The position numbers and the translations under genes were made by a program. Positions 6,348-8,638 of a stretch of DNA of 8,638 nt are shown piece after piece (position 1 is the stretch's first letter; each line of letters starts with the position of its first letter). The DNA comes from CALLQB01 sp036479275 (GTDB lineage Bacteria; Actinomycetota; Acidimicrobiia; Acidimicrobiales; SHLQ01), in contig CBERPN010000181.1 in NCBI GenBank assembly GCA_965524675.1, positions 1-8,638 on the forward strand. Reading direction: 5' to 3'. The notes below the pieces were generated by a model, which ran no database searches, was not told the DNA's origin, and saw nothing but the letters and a program-made list of their open reading frames with translations.

Positions 6348-7841
6348 TCAGATCCAACCGTGGAGGTCGTAGCTAGCCATACACTCCTCGACTAGTTGAC
6401 GGTAGCGGTCGGCCTCGCCACGGGATTTGGCCCAGCCGAGAACGTCGAGCCGTTGCTGTTCTTGATTGCCAGCAAAGTTTCGCTCGTAGAGCGCTTGACG
6501 GCCAGCGAATTCGCTGTAGAGGGCATCCCAGATGAGCTTGAATAGCTTGGTTCGCCGCTCGGCGTCGATGCCTGTGCCCCGAAAGTATTGATCAATAGTC
6601 GGTCGTAGCTCTTCGTTTAGCAGGTCGGCGGGGCTTGAAACGGTGTAAATCGGGGCGCCTGCAAGATACTGTTCGAACGTGGCGCGGACACTATCCCAAA
6701 CATTTGTCGAATACAGCCGTGCCGCCGCCGCAACCTCTAAGCGAGGAACGACGGTGCCGCCAATGCTCGGTTCGGGGTCACAAGCCATGGCGGTGGTCAA
6801 CGCCCAGACAGTGTCCTTCATTGCTATGACCTCACCAATAGCGGTTTGAATCCCGCGGAACTCAGAGGTCCCAGAGGCCTCAGTTCCACAGAGTAGAAGC
6901 CCTGCAACAAACTCCAGCTTGGTGGCTAGTCGGGTCAGCGAGTGCAGGTTGTAGCGGTTATAGAACCCGGAGTTGGCGTAGAACCCTTTGGCTGTTTCGA
7001 GATCGCGATAGACCAGAACGTTCTCCCACGGAACGAACGCATCTTCAAAAACGATCACGGCATCGTTTTCATCAAAGCGGCTGGCCAGCGGAGCCTCAAA
7101 AGGACTTTGGGCTTTGGCCTCATATGAGGGGCGGCAGATGAGCTTCACGCCCGCTGCGTCCATGTCGGTGATGAACACCAGTGCCATATCGTCATCGCGT
7201 CCAGCTTCCATGCGAGCAGCCACCCCACTGTTCACCGCGACGAAGGTGGCGTGCGTCAGCGCCGACCCGGTGGCGACCATCTTTGCGCCCGATACATAGA
7301 TCCCGTTGTCGTCTTCGCGATCTGCTGTTACGAAGACATCTCTGACGTTGGTTCGATCGCTGGATCGATCGACTGGCGGATCCACCAATACGTGGTTGAG
7401 AAAAAGAACCTGTGAGGCGCTTTTTTGGTACCACGCCAGAGCGTTCTCGCCGTAGTCGCCGTAGAAACTGTGGCCTTCGGCGAGCTGGGCTAGGAATGCC
7501 GCCTTGTAGTCGGGCGTGCGACTCATCCAGCCGTAGGTCATGCGCTGCCATGTTGCGATGGCTGTTCGGCTGTCGAGCAGGTCTTGGGTTGAGTACGACG
7601 GTGCGTAGAAACCGTGGGTCAGGTTCCCGAACCGATCCACTCGGGTTAGCGCATCGGCTGTTTCGGGGGCGTGTAACGCGTCGTAGAGCCCGGCGATCGT
7701 ACGTGCGGAATTCGTGAACGCTGGGTGGGCGGTGACATCGGTGACCTTCTCGCCGTCATACCAAACCTCGCGTCCGTCCCGCAGGCTCGCCAGATAGGTC
7801 TCGCCGGTATGCATCTTGTTGGAAGTCGTGTGATCAGCCAT
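6348..7841 (-). CDS. hpaB: HpaB-family FADH2-dependent aromatic hydroxylase
   Basis: This 497-residue protein belongs to the 4-hydroxyphenylacetate 3-hydroxylase oxygenase family (HpaB/PvcC). These cytosolic enzymes use reduced flavin from a separate reductase and O2 to hydroxylate phenolic substrates. Family landmarks in order are GETYLASLRDGREVWYDGE (13-31), VTDVTAHPAF (33-42), WQRMTYGWMSRTPDY (98-112), VLVDPPVDR (151-159), SGAKMVATGSALTH (184-197), VPWENVLVYRD (270-280), and GLLLCGTEASGTSEFRGIQT (314-333). The homologous 4-hydroxybutyryl-CoA dehydratases ligate a 4Fe-4S cluster with N-terminal cysteines. This protein has no cysteine before Cys236, which argues against that function. The start ATG at 7841 follows a GGGGG run at 7853-7849. 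An in-frame ATG at 7871 (adding MSTKIFGGGS) is possible but has only a weak AAAAGAA site. No hpaC reductase is in the window. The length is normal. The true substrate is unknown. Confidence 0.88.
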   Translation of the reverse strand: MADHTTSNKMHTGETYLASLRDGREVWYDGEKVTDVTAHPAFTNSARTIAGLYDALHAPETADALTRVDRFGNLTHGFYAPSYSTQDLLDSRTAIATWQRMTYGWMSRTPDYKAAFLAQLAEGHSFYGDYGENALAWYQKSASQVLFLNHVLVDPPVDRSSDRTNVRDVFVTADREDDNGIYVSGAKMVATGSALTHATFVAVNSGVAARMEAGRDDDMALVFITDMDAAGVKLICRPSYEAKAQSPFEAPLASRFDENDAVIVFEDAFVPWENVLVYRDLETAKGFYANSGFYNRYNLHSLTRLATKLEFVAGLLLCGTEASGTSEFRGIQTAIGEVIAMKDTVWALTTAMACDPEPSIGGTVVPRLEVAAAARLYSTNVWDSVRATFEQYLAGAPIYTVSSPADLLNEELRPTIDQYFRGTGIDAERRTKLFKLIWDALYSEFAGRQALYERNFAGNQEQQRLDVLGWAKSRGEADRYRQLVEECMASYDLHGWI

Positions 7842-7928
7842 CGAGCCGCCCCCAAATATTTTTGTCGACATTTCTTTTGCGTAAGCCCACGGATGTATAG
7901 CATGTCGCAACAACACGAAAGAGACCGA
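7842..7928. promoter_or_regulatory. Divergent control region between hpaB-like gene and boxC
   Basis: This 87-bp gap separates two divergently read genes and must hold promoters for both, unless boxC starts upstream at 7902 or 7893. It contains the perfect 8-bp palindrome TGTCGACA (7863-7870) beside an AT-rich stretch (7854-7863). TATAGC at 7896-7901 is a possible -10 box for boxC. The reverse strand reads TATACA at nearly the same place, a possible -10 for the hydroxylase. No convincing -35 partners are seen, so the promoters may depend on an activator. A weak ribosome site AAAGAG (7918-7923) precedes the boxC GTG. Confidence 0.5.
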
Positions 7929-8638
7929 GTGACACATCCATCTGATTCCGAAGCAACTGGCGAAGCGCTTACGTTCGAACGTCACCCTGACAGCTATCGC
8001 CATTGGGGACTGGAATTTGCTGGCCAGATCGCAACCCTGACGATGGCTGTTGCCATCGACGGCGGGTTGATGGGCGACTACGAGTTGAAACTGAACAGTT
8101 ACGACATCGGTGTCGACATCGAACTCGCCGATGCGATTCGTCGGATTCGCTTCGAGCACCCAGAGATCCGCTGCGTGGTGATCGACAGCGCCATCGAGGG
8201 CACATTTTGTGCAGGTGCGAACATTCGAATGCTGGCTGCGTCGAACCATTCTCACAAGGTCAACTTCTGCAAGTTCACCAACGAGACCAGGCTCGAACTC
8301 GAGGAGGCTTCGGAGTGCTCCGGGCTCCGGTTTCTGGCAGCAATTGGAGGAGCGTGTTCGGGTGGCGGCTACGAACTGGCCTCTGCGTGTGACCATCTGC
8401 TGCTTATCGACGACCGCTCCAGCGCAGTCTCGCTCCCTGAGGTTCCGTTGCTGGGCGTGCTTCCCGGAACGGGCGGACTCACCAGATTGGTCGACAAACG
8501 TTTCGTGCGCCGCGATCATGCAGACGTCTTCGCCACCAAATCTGAGGGTCTACAGGGCGACGAGGCGTTGAGCTGGAGGCTTGTTGATGAGTTGGCGGCA
8601 CCGTCGCGGTTCGCCGATGCCGTCGGCGAACGGGCTCT
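7929..8638 (+). CDS. boxC: Benzoyl-CoA-dihydrodiol lyase BoxC, 5' part (cut by window edge)
   Basis: This is the first ~236 residues of BoxC, a crotonase-superfamily enzyme of the aerobic box pathway. It hydrolytically opens 2,3-epoxybenzoyl-CoA to 3,4-dehydroadipyl-CoA semialdehyde plus formate. BoxC proteins are about 550 residues, so over half lies beyond the edge; the frame is open to the end. Diagnostic blocks are HPDSYRHWGLEF (19-30), YELKLNSYDIGVDIELADAI (51-70), RIRFEHPEIRCVVI (72-85), FCAGANIRML (93-102), KVNFCKFTNETR (110-121), GGACSGGGYELASACD (140-155) and SLPEVPLLGVLPGTGGLTR (168-186). Glu149 and Glu171 are 22 residues apart. That matches, from memory, the spacing of the two catalytic glutamates reported for Burkholderia BoxC (Glu168/Glu190). 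GTG 7929 follows AAAGAG (7918-7923); in-frame ATGs at 7902 and 7893 are alternatives adding 9 or 12 residues. An ordinary enoyl-CoA hydratase is unlikely given the KVNFCKFTNETR and LKLNSYD blocks. Confidence 0.92.
   Translation, partial: MTHPSDSEATGEALTFERHPDSYRHWGLEFAGQIATLTMAVAIDGGLMGDYELKLNSYDIGVDIELADAIRRIRFEHPEIRCVVIDSAIEGTFCAGANIRMLAASNHSHKVNFCKFTNETRLELEEASECSGLRFLAAIGGACSGGGYELASACDHLLLIDDRSSAVSLPEVPLLGVLPGTGGLTRLVDKRFVRRDHADVFATKSEGLQGDEALSWRLVDELAAPSRFADAVGERA
7971..7982. promoter_or_regulatory. 12-bp perfect palindrome inside the boxC 5' end
   Basis: ACGTTCGAACGT at 7971-7982 is a perfect 12-bp palindrome about 40 nt into boxC. Another 8-bp palindrome, AAGCGCTT (7963-7970), directly abuts it. 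An intragenic operator near the divergent control region is possible. It also encodes part of the normal N-terminus (Thr-Phe-Glu-Arg), so coding constraint or chance may explain it. Confidence 0.3.

Noticed and set aside
6348..7841. 4-hydroxybutyryl-CoA dehydratase as an alternative identity for the HpaB-family protein.
   Set aside because: That enzyme needs N-terminal cluster-binding cysteines; the first cysteine here is residue 236.
7941..7952. TGATTC near the boxC start resembling part of the E. coli PaaX operator.
   Set aside because: Only the short core matches; the flanks do not fit the known operator and it is inside the coding region.
7842..8519. The hydroxylase reading frame stays open on the minus strand far upstream, giving an apparent 723-residue protein.
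   Set aside because: The extra N-terminal part is antisense to boxC, has no recognisable domain, and HpaB proteins begin just before the G-x-x-YL-x-SLRDGR block. The ATG at 7841 gives the normal family length.

Overview
The window looks like a stretch of a moderately high-GC actinobacterial chromosome. An environmental or marine Acidimicrobiia-type lineage (Ilumatobacter-like) is my best guess. The reasons are frequent GTG starts, the acidic EEPA-rich linker behind an actinobacterial-looking lipobox (AASCGSDD), and a LivG with the unusual LNLHQ signature. The phylum is fairly likely; the class is only an impression and cannot be proved from sequence reading alone.

Layout. Positions 1-200 are non-coding and rich in repeats: a 20-bp direct repeat, a GC-rich hairpin, a short tandem repeat and two small palindromes. 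They lie upstream of a stand-alone low-molecular-weight protein tyrosine phosphatase (201-698, +). A good sigma70-like promoter (722-750) then precedes a tightly packed six-gene + strand operon. It encodes a Liv-type ABC importer in the order lipoprotein receptor (795-2129), LivG ATPase (2146-2892), LivF ATPase (2882-3592), LivH permease (3603-4460) and LivM permease (4457-5446). A PaaX-family transcriptional regulator closes it (5453-6310). Gaps inside the operon are 16 nt or less, or the genes overlap. Converging on it from the other side is an HpaB-family flavin-dependent aromatic hydroxylase (6348-7841, -). An 87-bp divergent control region separates that gene from the start of boxC (7929 to the window edge, +, incomplete). 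boxC encodes benzoyl-CoA-dihydrodiol lyase (2,3-epoxybenzoyl-CoA dihydrolase).

How the parts fit together. BoxC is the ring-opening enzyme of the aerobic, CoA-dependent 'box' benzoate route. PaaX-family regulators typically sense aryl-CoA thioesters such as phenylacetyl-CoA. Liv-type ABC importers are known companions of aromatic-acid catabolic clusters as well as of branched-chain amino acid uptake. The simplest reading (inference) is an aromatic-acid catabolic island. In it the Liv-type system imports an aromatic carboxylate, the PaaX homologue senses its CoA thioester, the HpaB-like enzyme hydroxylates an aromatic substrate, and BoxC opens a benzoyl-CoA-derived ring. The rest of the pathway (BoxA/BoxB epoxidase, benzoate-CoA ligase, BoxD, a flavin reductase partner HpaC) would have to lie beyond the right edge or elsewhere. 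The phosphatase gene appears unrelated. I found no RNA genes, CRISPR arrays, transposase genes or clear intrinsic terminators.
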